A DNA stretch of 26,418 bases from DAOUAG01 sp034432935 (GCA_034432935.1 DAOUBD010000017.1:1-26418); one strand, 5' to 3'; positions 1-7,459 are shown, numbered from the stretch's first letter. Notes: a model not told the origin generated them from the sequence alone. A program made the numbers and translations.

Positions 1-389
1 CGCCAACGTCCTCGCCTACGCCTACGCCAACACCTACGCCGCCACCAACGTCCTCGCCTACGCCAACGCCAACGCCTACCCCAACGCCCCCTGGCGAGAC
101 GCCCACGCCCAGTGGGACGCCCGCGCCGGGCAACCCCAAAGGCGACATGGACTGCAACGGGGACGTCGACGCCGTCGATGCCCTGCGCATCCTGCGCCAC
201 GCCGCTGGCCTGAACCCCAACCTACCGCAAGGGTGCGACCCCATCGGGCCCGCAGATGCCAGCCCCAAGGGCGACATGGACTGCAACGGGGACGTCGACG
301 CCGTGGACGCACTGCGCATCCTGCGCCACGCGGCCGGCCTGAACCCGAACCTGCCGCCCGGGTGCCCGGCGATAGGCCAGCCCCTGTAA
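1..389 (+). CDS. Secreted protein C-terminus with Pro/Thr linker and two dockerin-like repeats (5' partial)
   Basis: The reading frame is open from the left edge (first full codon at 3) to TAA at 387-389; the start lies outside the window. The visible part is a linker made almost wholly of Pro-Thr pairs, then two nearly identical modules. Each module has an EF-hand-like loop (DMDCNGDVDAVDALRILRHA) followed by a Gly-Leu-Asn-Pro stretch and a second Cys. The Asp/Asn spacing matches the calcium loop of type I dockerin repeats, which bind cohesins or act as calcium-stabilised folds. The linker and repeats imply an exported, cell-surface protein whose functional domain is upstream. A relative with the same module is the next gene. 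Function of the missing N-terminal part is unknown. Confidence 0.8.
   Translation, partial: PTSSPTPTPTPTPPPTSSPTPTPTPTPTPPGETPTPSGTPAPGNPKGDMDCNGDVDAVDALRILRHAAGLNPNLPQGCDPIGPADASPKGDMDCNGDVDAVDALRILRHAAGLNPNLPPGCPAIGQPL
3..125 (+). repeat. Low-complexity Pro-Thr codon repeat
   Basis: The stretch is dominated by alternating cca/cct/ccg and acg/acc codons, encoding a (Pro-Thr)n linker with two Pro-Thr-Ser-Ser interruptions. Such linkers are common between the catalytic and dockerin parts of secreted proteins. The repeat is prone to length change by slippage and to misassembly. Confidence 0.8.
141..359 (+). repeat. Direct repeat: two dockerin-like module copies
   Basis: Two copies of about 90 bp begin at 141 and 270, so the period is 129 bp. 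They differ at only a few, mainly synonymous, positions. This is an intragenic domain duplication that looks recent or homogenised. Confidence 0.85.
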
Positions 390-465
390 GGGGGGCATAG
401 GCGGCACCAGCGGTAGGCGCGCCGTCTCTGCCCTTGCCCCGAAGTTCTGCGCGCCGGCCAACAGT

Positions 466-494
466 TTGACGACCCTACCGGGCCGGCGTAGACT
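466..494 (+). promoter_or_regulatory. Sigma-70-type promoter for the dockerin-like gene at 585
   Basis: TTGACG (466-471) and TAGACT (489-494) are separated by 17 bp. Transcription would start near 501, giving a leader of about 84 nt before the ATG at 585. Confidence 0.55.
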
Positions 495-584
495 AGGGCG
501 GGCCCAGTAATAGTCCGCGGCGGCCCAAAGCGGCGGCGCGGGGGCGGGGCGCAGCAGCCAAGGGCCGAGGAAGGAGATAGCGTC

Positions 585-1232
585 ATGCGGCCTCCAGTCC
601 CTTGGCTTTTCCTAGTCCTGTCCCCACTCCTAATCGCCGTGGTCACCACTATCGCCTGGCGCCTTGCCCCCAGCGCGAGCGCCGGGGGAGACTTCGCGAC
701 CGGCGCAGGCCCGGATGGCGATACCTTGGCCCAAACCGGCGGAAGAATCATCGTCTCTTCCTCGGCCATCACGGGCCAAGAGGGCAAGGCCTTGCTCACC
801 TTTGCGGCGCCGGCCGCCGGAGGCGCGCCCCTGGCCCGTGCCTGCGCGATCATCACATCGGCCTCGTTCACCCTTCCCCCTACCGCCATGACAGACCTTC
901 CGGCAGGCCAGGATCCCTGCGGCGAGACCACACCGGAGACCGTCTTTGCGCCGGGGTCCTACACCGTTGTCGCCGGGGTATACACGGGCGGCTCCCAGAC
1001 GCCGGACATCCAGACGGAGACCCCCGTTGAGGTGACGGATGCCGACGTGAACGTGGTGATCGACGGCTCCGCCCTCTCGGTACCGCTCACTACTTGGGGC
1101 GATGTCGACTGCGATGAGGACATCGACGCCGTCGACGCCCTGCGCGTTCTCCGCTACGTAGCGGAGCTGCCCCTGGCGCCCGTCCCGGGGTGCCCGGCGA
1201 TCGGGGCAAGCGTTGTCGTAAGCGAGCCGTAG
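585..1232 (+). CDS. Secreted protein with C-terminal dockerin-like domain
   Basis: This is a 215-residue protein. The ATG is preceded by a good AAGGAGA ribosome site at the usual distance. Residues about 7-28 form a hydrophobic export signal or membrane anchor. The middle (about 45-160) is a beta-rich domain I cannot assign. From about residue 168 to 205 there is one dockerin-like module (GDVDCDEDIDAVDALRVLRY) with the same two flanking cysteines as the protein encoded upstream. The shared module suggests both proteins attach to the same partner or surface, or use the same calcium-stabilised fold. A clear promoter lies at 466-494, so it is probably transcribed separately from the preceding gene. 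Biochemical role unknown. Confidence 0.8.
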   Translation: MRPPVPWLFLVLSPLLIAVVTTIAWRLAPSASAGGDFATGAGPDGDTLAQTGGRIIVSSSAITGQEGKALLTFAAPAAGGAPLARACAIITSASFTLPPTAMTDLPAGQDPCGETTPETVFAPGSYTVVAGVYTGGSQTPDIQTETPVEVTDADVNVVIDGSALSVPLTTWGDVDCDEDIDAVDALRVLRYVAELPLAPVPGCPAIGASVVVSEP

Positions 1233-1306
1233 GCCCACACCAGCTCTGCCGAGCCGCTTCCCGGCAGTTGTCGCACGCGCCGTGCCTGCGCGCGCCGGTC
1301 AGCCGC

Positions 1307-1312
1307 TATAAT
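1307..1312 (+). promoter_or_regulatory. Consensus -10 box upstream of cysE-cysS
   Basis: A perfect TATAAT lies here without a convincing -35 box at the right distance. Transcription would start near 1319, leaving a long leader of about 145 nt before cysE. An ATG at 1320 falls almost exactly on the predicted start. Confidence 0.45.
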
Positions 1313-1464
1313 GTTTTGTATGAGAGACCTTTGGCCATGCCTTCCTATATGGGAGCCCCCCTGGCACGCGGCCTGCGTCTGTAGCCCGGCCCCGGTCCGC
1401 CTGCGGTGGACACTGGGGCCTCATACGGGCGAGACTAAGACGAGTGCAAAGGGGGTAGTGGCCT

Positions 1465-2139
1465 GTGGGCCTTCTGCAAGAGATCAAAGGCGATATAAAG
1501 GCAGCGCGCCGGCGTGACCCGGCCGCCCGTACTGACCTGGAGGTTATTCTCACCTACCCGGGCTTTCACGCCCGGCAGATGCACCGCCTAGCTCACACCC
1601 TTCACCGCCATGGCTTTCGCCTGCCGGCCCGCATAGTCTCCAACGTCTCGCGTCTTCTAACCGGCATCGAGATCCACCCCGGCGCCCGCATCGGCAAGCG
1701 CTTCTTCATCGACCACGGCATGGGGGTGGTCATCGGCGAGACGTCCATCATCGGCGACGACTGCCACCTCTTCCAGGGCGTAACCCTTGGGGGCACCAGC
1801 ACCCGGCGCACCAAACGCCACCCCACGTTGGGCAAGAACGTGGTGGTGGGCGCCGGCGCCAAGATCATCGGCGACGTCACCGTGGGCGACAACGCCAAGA
1901 TTGGGGCCGGCTCCGTGGTGGTCACCAACGTGCCCCCCAACGCGACCGTCGTCGGCGTTCCAGGCCATATCGTGGCCTTCGCCGATCCCGGCGACGACAC
2001 CCAGTTGCGGCTGCCGGACCCCGAATGGGACGTCATCCAGCGGCTGCAAGCACGAATCGAGGAGCTGGAGGCCAGGCTGGCCGCCCTGGAGAAGAGCGCC
2101 CAGGGCCAGCCAGCCGCCCCGCACAAGGAGAAGGCGTGA
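1465..2139 (+). CDS. cysE: Serine O-acetyltransferase (EpsC-type)
   Basis: It transfers the acetyl group of acetyl-CoA to L-serine, giving O-acetylserine, the carbon skeleton for cysteine synthesis in the cytoplasm. The protein has 224 residues and a GTG start at 1465. The N-terminal helical region (DPAARTDLEVILTYPGFHA) is typical of the family. A left-handed beta-helix of hexapeptide repeats follows at about residues 68-165, with the conserved FIDHGMGVVIGET segment holding His84, and the GVTLGGT and VGAGAKIIGDV strands. The tail from about 188 is a predicted coiled coil. It is shorter at the N-terminus than the enterobacterial enzyme. Its stop overlaps the cysS start (GTGA), so the two are translationally coupled; cysE-cysS pairing is well known in Firmicutes. 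Confidence 0.94.
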   Translation: MGLLQEIKGDIKAARRRDPAARTDLEVILTYPGFHARQMHRLAHTLHRHGFRLPARIVSNVSRLLTGIEIHPGARIGKRFFIDHGMGVVIGETSIIGDDCHLFQGVTLGGTSTRRTKRHPTLGKNVVVGAGAKIIGDVTVGDNAKIGAGSVVVTNVPPNATVVGVPGHIVAFADPGDDTQLRLPDPEWDVIQRLQARIEELEARLAALEKSAQGQPAAPHKEKA

Positions 2140-3494
2140 AGCTTTACAACACGATGTCCCGCCGCCTGGAGGAGTTTACCCCCTCCGGCGATGAGGTGAA
2201 GATGTACGTCTGCGGCATCACCCCCTACGATCACTCCCACGTAGGGCACGCCATGAGCTATATCGTCTTCGATGTCCTGCGCCGCTACCTGGAGTTCCGG
2301 GGCTATAAGGTGCGGCATGTGCAGAACTATACGGACATCGACGACCGGATCATCATGAGGGCCAACGCCCGGGGCATCTCCTTCCAGGATTTGGCGGGGG
2401 AGTACATCCGCGAGTACGAGGAGGAGATGCGGGAGCTGAATATCACTCCAGCGCACCACTATCCGAGGGCCACGGAGGAGATCCCGACGATCATCAACAT
2501 GATCGAGGCTCTCATCGCCAAGGGTCACGCCTACGCTACGGAGGACGGGGACGTGTACTTCGCGGTGCGCAGCAAGCCGGACTACGGCAAGCTGTCGGGG
2601 CGCACCGTCGACGCCATGATGGCCGGCGCCCGCGTAGAGCCCGGCGAGCAGAAGAGGGACCCGGCGGACTTCGCCCTCTGGAAGGCGGCCAAGCCCGGGG
2701 AGCCGTCTTGGGACAGCCCCTGGGGGGCCGGGCGTCCGGGGTGGCACATCGAGTGTTCCGCCATGTCCTACCGCCTGCTGGGACCCACCATCGACATCCA
2801 CGGCGGCGGGCAGGACCTCATCTTCCCCCACCACGAGAACGAGATCGCCCAGAGCGAGGCCTTTACCGGCGTCAAGCCCTTCGTCCGGTACTGGGTGCAC
2901 AACGGGTGGCTGACGCTGGGCGAGGAGAAGATGAGCAAATCGCTGGGCAACATCGTCACCGTTCGGGAGGCGCTGGACCGCTATGGGGCGGACGGCCTGC
3001 GCATCTTCGTCCTGACCTCCCACTACCGGGCGCCCCTCACCTACTCGGAGGAGGGTCTGGAGGCGGGCAAGCGGGCGGCCGAACGTTTGCGCCTAGCCGC
3101 CGCTCTGCCAGGGGGCAACGGCCAGCCCCCCGTCGATCCGGCTCCCTACCGCCAGCGCTTCACCGAGGCCATGGACGACGATCTGAACACCGCCGGCGCT
3201 CTGGCCGCCCTCTTCGACCTGGCCCGGGAGATCAACCGGGCGCGGGACGAAGGCCGGGACACGGCGGCGGCTCAGGCGGCCCTGCGGGAGTTGGCCGCCG
3301 TGCTGGGGCTGACCCTGCGGGAGAGGCCAGCGGACCAGCAGGCGTCGCCCTTCATCGACCTGCTGGTGGAGCTTCGCAACGAGCTGCGGGCCAAGAAGGA
3401 GTTCGCCCTGGCCGACAGCATCCGCGCCCGCCTGGGCCAACTGGGCATCATCCTGGAAGATGGCCCTCAGGGCACGCGCTGGCGCCGGTCCTGA
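2136..3494 (+). CDS. cysS: Cysteinyl-tRNA synthetase
   Basis: It charges tRNA-Cys with cysteine in an ATP-dependent class I reaction. The GTG at 2136 overlaps the cysE stop and has AAGGAG at 2125-2130; the frame is open further upstream, but that part lies inside cysE. The product has 452 residues. It carries the HIGH-type signature HSHVGHA at about 33-39, KMSKS at 265-269, and the zinc ligands Cys26, Cys207 and the HHENE segment near 232. The C-terminal helical region (from about 330) is the DALR anticodon-binding domain. The family runs about 450-480 residues, so this one is complete. Coupling to cysE links cysteine supply with its use in translation. Confidence 0.96.
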   Translation: MKLYNTMSRRLEEFTPSGDEVKMYVCGITPYDHSHVGHAMSYIVFDVLRRYLEFRGYKVRHVQNYTDIDDRIIMRANARGISFQDLAGEYIREYEEEMRELNITPAHHYPRATEEIPTIINMIEALIAKGHAYATEDGDVYFAVRSKPDYGKLSGRTVDAMMAGARVEPGEQKRDPADFALWKAAKPGEPSWDSPWGAGRPGWHIECSAMSYRLLGPTIDIHGGGQDLIFPHHENEIAQSEAFTGVKPFVRYWVHNGWLTLGEEKMSKSLGNIVTVREALDRYGADGLRIFVLTSHYRAPLTYSEEGLEAGKRAAERLRLAAALPGGNGQPPVDPAPYRQRFTEAMDDDLNTAGALAALFDLAREINRARDEGRDTAAAQAALRELAAVLGLTLRERPADQQASPFIDLLVELRNELRAKKEFALADSIRARLGQLGIILEDGPQGTRWRRS

Positions 3495-3499
3495 CCGGC
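3484..3499. terminator. Short hairpin at the cysS / cupredoxin convergence
   Basis: GCCGGTC and GACCGGC form a 7-bp inverted repeat with a 2-nt centre, overlapping the cysS stop. The two convergent genes are only 12 bp apart, so a shared terminator would be expected here. There is no T-run, hence low confidence. Confidence 0.3.
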
Positions 3500-3506
3500 A
3501 GCCCGG

Positions 3507-3962
3507 CTAGTAGTACCGCAGAGGAGTCCTAGTCGGCCCCGTAGGCGCCGTTGGCGTCGTGGCGCCGTCCGCGCCCGTCAGGACGCGTATGGAACCCCGC
3601 ATGCCGCTGCCCACGTGGAACCTACAGTAGAAGTTGAACTCCCCCGGCTCCGCCGGCGAGAGCTTCAGCGTAACGGTCTTCCCCGGCGCTATTTCCTGGT
3701 CTACCCGCAGCTCATCGATGGTGAAGGTGTGGGGGAGCTTGCCAGCGTTCTTGACGGTTAGTTCGGCGTTCTCTCCGAAGGTGGCAGTTAGGCTTGCCGG
3801 CTCGAAATAGGCGTCCTTGGCCTGCACCGAAAGGTTCGCTCCCCCTGCCGGCGGCTGGCTAGCCCCAGAGGGGGCGCTGCCCCCATAAGAACCGCCGGAG
3901 CAGGCGGCCAGGATGCCGGCAGCAGGCAGGACGATTGTGGCCACCAAGAATGAGCGCAACAC
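3507..3962 (-). CDS. Cupredoxin (plastocyanin-like) lipoprotein
   Basis: This is a 151-residue exported blue-copper protein. The GTG at 3962 is chosen because AAAGGAGG stands just upstream of it; the frame continues further upstream but only through the antisense of a tRNA. Residues 1-21 are a lipoprotein signal ending in the lipobox LAAC, with Cys21 as lipidation site. After a Gly/Ser/Pro linker, the cupredoxin domain (about 43-136) has the type 1 copper ligands His78, Cys113, His116 and Met121 in the pattern C-x2-H-x4-M. It probably carries electrons or buffers copper on the outer face of the membrane. It ends with a Thr/Pro-rich tail. It converges on cysS and has no obvious operon partner; the redox partner cannot be told. 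Confidence 0.88.
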   Translation of the reverse strand: MLRSFLVATIVLPAAGILAACSGGSYGGSAPSGASQPPAGGANLSVQAKDAYFEPASLTATFGENAELTVKNAGKLPHTFTIDELRVDQEIAPGKTVTLKLSPAEPGEFNFYCRFHVGSGMRGSIRVLTGADGATTPTAPTGPTRTPLRYY

Positions 3963-4022
3963 GGAAGCCTCCTTTGCCAGGATGGTAACAGATATACGCG
4001 GGAGAACTCGGCGCTGGTTTTG

Positions 4023-4052
4023 TTGACTTCCTGGCCGCGGCGTGCATATACT
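4023..4052 (+). promoter_or_regulatory. Strong promoter of the tRNA-tuf operon
   Basis: TTGACT (4023-4028) and TATACT (4047-4052) are 18 bp apart, both one base from consensus. Transcription would start near 4059, about 60 nt before the first tRNA. Confidence 0.7.
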
Positions 4053-4061
4053 ACAACGTGG

Positions 4062-4087
4062 TCGCTCCCCTGGGGCGAACTTTTTTT
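4062..4087 (+). terminator. Hairpin plus seven T's in the leader of the tRNA operon
   Basis: TCGCTC (4062-4067) pairs with GGGCGA (4073-4078) across a 5-nt loop, and a run of seven T's follows at 4081-4087. It lies directly downstream of the predicted start near 4059, so it would act as a promoter-proximal attenuator of the tRNA-tuf transcript, or release a very short RNA. The stem includes a G-U pair, so strength is uncertain. Confidence 0.4.
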
Positions 4088-4118
4088 GGCTGCCCGCTGA
4101 AAGGCGGGGGGAACCCAC

Positions 4119-4193
4119 GCCGAAGTGGCGCAACGGTAGCGCAAGCGATTTGTAATCGCTAGGTTGGGGGTTCGAATCCCCCCTTCGGCTCCA
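4119..4193 (+). tRNA. tRNA-Thr (anticodon TGT)
   Basis: The acceptor arms GCCGAAG (4119-4125) and CTTCGGC (4183-4189) pair fully. The anticodon stem AGCGA/TCGCT encloses the loop TTTGTAA, giving anticodon TGT for ACA codons. The T arm is GGGGG-TTCGAAT-CCCCC. CCA is encoded at 4191-4193. It is the first of three tRNAs ahead of tuf. Confidence 0.95.
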
Positions 4194-4207
4194 TAAACGT
4201 AAGCGCT

Positions 4208-4295
4208 GGCGGGGTGGGTGAGCGGCTAATACCACCGGGCTGTAAACTCGGCGCCCTGACGGGCTACGCAGGTTCGAATCCTGCCCCCGCCACCA
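4208..4295 (+). tRNA. tRNA-Tyr (anticodon GTA)
   Basis: The acceptor arms GGCGGGG (4208-4214) and CCCCGCC (4285-4291) pair. The anticodon stem CCGGG/CTCGG encloses CTGTAAA, giving GTA. The long variable arm (about 4249-4267) is the class II feature expected of bacterial tRNA-Tyr. CCA is encoded at 4293-4295. Confidence 0.95.
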
Positions 4296-4311
4296 GCCTA
4301 GAGAAATCAGG

Positions 4312-4387
4312 GCCCACGTAGCTCAGCAGGTAGAGCACGTTCTTGGTAAGAACGGGGTCACCGGTTCGAGTCCGGTCGTGGGCTCCA
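4312..4387 (+). tRNA. tRNA-Thr (anticodon GGT)
   Basis: The acceptor arms GCCCACG (4312-4318) and CGTGGGC (4377-4383) pair. The anticodon stem CGTTC/GAACG encloses TTGGTAA, giving GGT for ACC/ACT codons. CCA is encoded at 4385-4387. The order Thr-Tyr-Thr-tuf matches the enterobacterial thrU-tyrU-glyT-thrT-tufB cluster, without the Gly tRNA. Confidence 0.95.
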
Positions 4388-4559
4388 TATGCGTAGAAAG
4401 GAAAAATAGAGGGAGAAGCGCGGAGGACAGACGAAGGCGCTGCCTTGGGGCAAGAAGCGCTGTTCCCTGTTCCCTTCCGCGGCGTTATCATTGATGGTCA
4501 GACGCTAGCCGGAGCCTGGCTCCAGTTGGCGCACCAGATATACAGGAGGAAACCTACAG

Positions 4560-5759
4560 ATGGCTAAGCAGAAATTCGTGCGAACGAAGCCGCACCTCAA
4601 CGTCGGCACCATCGGCCACATCGACCACGGCAAGACCACCCTCACCTCGGCCATCACCAAGGTGCTGGCGTTGAAAAAGCTGGCGGAGTACCGCGACTTC
4701 TACAGCATCGACAAGGCGCCCGAGGAGCGGCAGCGGGGCATCACCATCGCCATCGCCCACGTGGAGTACGAAACGGACAAGCGCCACTACGCTCACATCG
4801 ACTGCCCCGGCCACGCTGACTACATCAAGAACATGATCACCGGGGCCGCCCAGATGGACGGCGCAATCCTGGTGGTGGCCGCCAACGATGGTCCGATGCC
4901 CCAGACCCGGGAGCACGTGCTCCTGGCGCGCCAGGTGGAGGTGCCAGCCATCGTCGTCTTCCTGAACAAGGTGGACATGATGGAGGACCCGGAGCTGCTG
5001 GACCTGGTGGAGCTGGAGGTGCGCGATCTCCTCAACAAGTACGAGTTCCCCGGCGATGAGATCCCTATCATCCGGGGCAGCGCCCTCAAGGCCATGGAGA
5101 GCACCAGCGAAGACCCCAACGCCCCAGAGTACCAGTGCATCTGGCAGCTCATGGAAGCCATCGACTCCTACATCCCGGAGCCGGAGCGCCCCAAGGACAA
5201 GCCCTTCCTTATGCCCATCGAAGACGTCTTTGGCATCAAGGGCCGCGGCACCGTCGTTACCGGCCGCATCGAACGGGGCGTCATCAAGCCCGGCGACGAG
5301 GTGGAGATCGTGGGCTTCGGCGAGACCCGCAAGACCGTCTGCACCGGCGTCGAGATGTTCCGCAAGACGCTGGACGTGGGCGAGGCCGGCGACAACGTGG
5401 GCTGCCTCCTCCGGGGCATCGAGCGCGACGAGGTGGAGCGGGGCCAGGTGCTGGCAGCCCCCGGCTCCATCAAGCCCCACACCAAGTTCGAGGCGGAGGT
5501 CTATTGCCTCAGCAAGGAGGAGGGCGGCCGCCACACGCCTTTCTTCAACGGCTACCGCCCCCAGTTCTACATCCGGACAACTGACGTGACCGGCACCATC
5601 AAGCTCCCGGAGGGCGTCGAGATGGTGATGCCCGGCGACAACATCAAGATGACCGTGGAGCTCATCACGCCCGTAGCCTTGGAAGAGGGCGTCCGCTTCG
5701 CCATCCGGGAGGGCGGCCGCACGGTGGGCGCTGGAGTGCTGACCAAGATCATCGAATAA
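4560..5759 (+). CDS. tuf: Translation elongation factor Tu
   Basis: EF-Tu is the GTPase that delivers aminoacyl-tRNA to the ribosomal A site. The protein has 399 residues, the usual length. Its ATG has AGGAGG at a good distance. The G domain shows the P-loop GHIDHGKTT (about 18-26; Ile replaces the usual Val), RGITI in switch I, DCPGHADY with the catalytic His, NKVD and SAL. Domains II and III follow, including the GRGTVVTGRIERG strand. It follows the three tRNAs in what looks like one transcript, and rpmG begins 10 nt after its stop. High expression is expected. Confidence 0.98.
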   Translation: MAKQKFVRTKPHLNVGTIGHIDHGKTTLTSAITKVLALKKLAEYRDFYSIDKAPEERQRGITIAIAHVEYETDKRHYAHIDCPGHADYIKNMITGAAQMDGAILVVAANDGPMPQTREHVLLARQVEVPAIVVFLNKVDMMEDPELLDLVELEVRDLLNKYEFPGDEIPIIRGSALKAMESTSEDPNAPEYQCIWQLMEAIDSYIPEPERPKDKPFLMPIEDVFGIKGRGTVVTGRIERGVIKPGDEVEIVGFGETRKTVCTGVEMFRKTLDVGEAGDNVGCLLRGIERDEVERGQVLAAPGSIKPHTKFEAEVYCLSKEEGGRHTPFFNGYRPQFYIRTTDVTGTIKLPEGVEMVMPGDNIKMTVELITPVALEEGVRFAIREGGRTVGAGVLTKIIE

Positions 5760-5769
5760 GGGACATCCC

Positions 5770-5934
5770 ATGGCGAAGAAGGAGGACCGGGTGGTGATAG
5801 ACCTGGCCTGCACGGAGTGCAGGCAGCGCACCTACACCACTCAGAAGAACCGCCGGAACGACCCTGACCGCTTGGAACTGCGGAAGTACTGCCCGCGCTG
5901 CCGCGGGCACCGGTTGCACCGGGAGGCCCGTTAG
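5770..5934 (+). CDS. rpmG: 50S ribosomal protein L33
   Basis: A 54-residue ORF starts with ATG at 5770 and ends with TAG at 5932-5934. It has the zinc-ribbon form of L33: CTEC at about 15-18 and CPRC at about 42-45, with YTTQKNRRNDPDRLELRKY between. The cysteine-bearing (C+) form is the zinc-dependent paralogue type. It fits the conserved tuf-rpmG-secE-nusG order. The ribosome site is weak, so it may be coupled to tuf translation. Confidence 0.93.
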   Translation: MAKKEDRVVIDLACTECRQRTYTTQKNRRNDPDRLELRKYCPRCRGHRLHREAR

Positions 5935-5958
5935 GGGCACGGCAGGGAGGTACACTGC

Positions 5959-6270
5959 ATGAACCGCGCCCTCAGGCGCCAGCAGACCAAAGAGGCCAAG
6001 GGTCAGGCCAGGGCCGCCCCGGTCAGGGCCCTGCCCCGCACCGCCGCGCCCAGGCCCCACGCCCGGCGCGAGGGCCGCGCCCGCTTCCTGCGCACTCCCC
6101 GATTCGCCTCAGATATCATTAGCGAGCTGCGGAAGGTGGTCTGGCCCACCCGCGACGAGATCATCCACCTGACGACGGTGGTGGTGATAATCACCGTCAT
6201 CCTAGGCGCCGTGCTTGGATCACTGGACATCGGCTTCGGTTGGCTCATCGACCACACGATCCTCAAGTAA
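5959..6270 (+). CDS. secE: Preprotein translocase subunit SecE
   Basis: SecE clamps SecY in the SecYEG protein-conducting channel. The 103-residue product has a long basic N-terminus rich in Arg/Ala, the conserved amphipathic segment ELRKVVWPTRDE (about 56-67), and a single membrane helix at about 70-93. Bacterial SecE of the short type has exactly this layout. The ATG at 5959 has GGGAGGT upstream. No tRNA-Trp is present between rpmG and secE, where many bacteria carry one. Confidence 0.95.
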   Translation: MNRALRRQQTKEAKGQARAAPVRALPRTAAPRPHARREGRARFLRTPRFASDIISELRKVVWPTRDEIIHLTTVVVIITVILGAVLGSLDIGFGWLIDHTILK

Positions 6271-6282
6271 GGACGGGTAGAG

Positions 6283-6951
6283 GTGGCGAGGAAGAAGAAA
6301 GGGACTGAGGTACTGGAAGAGGCACCGCCCGCTGAGGGCCGGGCCCGCGAGCCGGTCATCCCCGAAGACGAGATATTCGTGCCGGGCCGGTCCTGGTACG
6401 TTGTCCACACCTACTCCGGATACGAGGACAAGGTGAAGGCCAACCTGGAACAACGCATCAAGTCCATGGACGCCCAGGACCTCGTCTTTCATGTGATCGT
6501 CCCCTCTGTGGAGGAGGTGGAGATCCGGGAGGGCCAGCGCCGCACGGTCTCACGCAAGATCTTCCCCGGCTACGTCCTGGTCAACATGATCACCCTGAAG
6601 CAGGACGATCCATCGGCCACAGAGCAGGAGAAAGCCCTCTCCAGCAAGGCCTGGACGGTGGTGCGCAACGCGCCCGGGGTCACTGGGTTCGTAGGCTCTG
6701 GCACCTCGCCGACACCCCTCGATAAGTCAGAGGTCATGGCCATCATCGCCCAGATGAGGGCCGAGGAGCCCCGCATCAAGGTCGGCTTCCAGCCCGGCCA
6801 GAGCGTCCGCGTGACCGACGGGCCTTTCGCCGACTTCGTGGGCACCGTCGACGAGATAAACATGGAGAAGGGCAAGGTCAAGGTCCTCGTCTCCTTCTTC
6901 GGCAGGGAGACCCCTGTCGAACTGGACTTCCTCCAGGTGGAGAGGCTGTAG
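6283..6951 (+). CDS. nusG: Transcription termination/antitermination protein NusG
   Basis: NusG binds the RNA polymerase clamp and couples transcription to Rho or the ribosome. The protein has 222 residues. The NGN domain (about 38-145) includes WYVVHTYSGYEDKVKANLEQ and FPGYVLVNM; the KOW domain (about 170-222) has GPFADFVGTVDEI and the ending VELDFLQVERL. A basic and acidic N-terminal extension of about 35 residues precedes the NGN domain. GTG at 6283, 12 nt after the secE stop, is taken as start; the ribosome site is mediocre. Confidence 0.96.
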   Translation: MARKKKGTEVLEEAPPAEGRAREPVIPEDEIFVPGRSWYVVHTYSGYEDKVKANLEQRIKSMDAQDLVFHVIVPSVEEVEIREGQRRTVSRKIFPGYVLVNMITLKQDDPSATEQEKALSSKAWTVVRNAPGVTGFVGSGTSPTPLDKSEVMAIIAQMRAEEPRIKVGFQPGQSVRVTDGPFADFVGTVDEINMEKGKVKVLVSFFGRETPVELDFLQVERL

Positions 6952-6993
6952 CTCTGGGACGGCCAGGCTTCAGGAGAGCGCAAGGGTGTAACC

Positions 6994-7416
6994 ATGGCTA
7001 AGAAGATCCGTGCGGTGATCAAGCTCCAGCTACAGGCAGGCCAGGCCACTCCGGCGCCGCCGGTTGGCCCCGCGCTGGGGCAACATGGGGCCAACATCAT
7101 GGCCTTCTGCAAGGAGTACAACGAGAAGACCGCCAGCCAGGCGGGCAGCATCGTGCCCGTGGAGATCACCGTGTACGAGGACCGCTCCTTCACCTTCGTT
7201 CTGAAGACCCCGCCGGCCTCGGACCTCATCCGTAAGGCGCTGGGTATCGAGAAGGGGAGCGCCTCCCAGAAACGCGAAAAGGTAGGCAAGCTGACCCGGG
7301 AGCAGGTGCGGCAGATCGCCGAGATCAAGATGCGAGACCTGAACGCAAACGATATCGAGGCCGCCATGAAGATGGTGGAGGGCACAGCCCGCTCCATGGG
7401 CGTGGAGGTAGCATGA
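6994..7416 (+). CDS. rplK: 50S ribosomal protein L11
   Basis: L11 forms the GTPase-associated centre with 23S rRNA. The 140-residue protein has the standard length. The N-terminal domain carries QLQAGQATPAPPVGPALGQH, and the C-terminal RNA-binding domain carries REQVRQIAEIKMRDLNAND and ends in the typical GTARSMGVEV. ATG at 6994 has AAGGG a few bases upstream. It lies in the conserved nusG-rplK-rplA order. Confidence 0.98.
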   Translation: MAKKIRAVIKLQLQAGQATPAPPVGPALGQHGANIMAFCKEYNEKTASQAGSIVPVEITVYEDRSFTFVLKTPPASDLIRKALGIEKGSASQKREKVGKLTREQVRQIAEIKMRDLNANDIEAAMKMVEGTARSMGVEVA

Positions 7417-7459
7417 CACCCGCCAACGCAAACGCGCAGCCCCGGAGGTCCGTCTAGCC

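Noticed and set aside
1319..1464. T-box riboswitch before cysE-cysS, as in some Firmicutes
   Set aside because: No AGGGTGGNACCGCG-type antiterminator word and no terminator hairpin with T-run was found in the leader.
1602..3023. Long minus-strand ORF of 473 codons opposite cysE-cysS
   Set aside because: High-GC antisense frame with no family features; cysE and cysS on the plus strand are unambiguous.
4119..4387. The tRNA genes as the attachment site of the phage-like module
   Set aside because: They lie nearly 14 kb from the module, the genes between are ordinary chromosomal ones, and no tRNA-end duplicate was seen near 17.8-18.0 kb.
4200..4491. Minus-strand ORFs over the tRNA genes
   Set aside because: They are the antisense of tRNA genes, giving familiar spurious peptides such as GDSNPQPSD and AGAGFEPA; the cupredoxin gene starts only at 3962.
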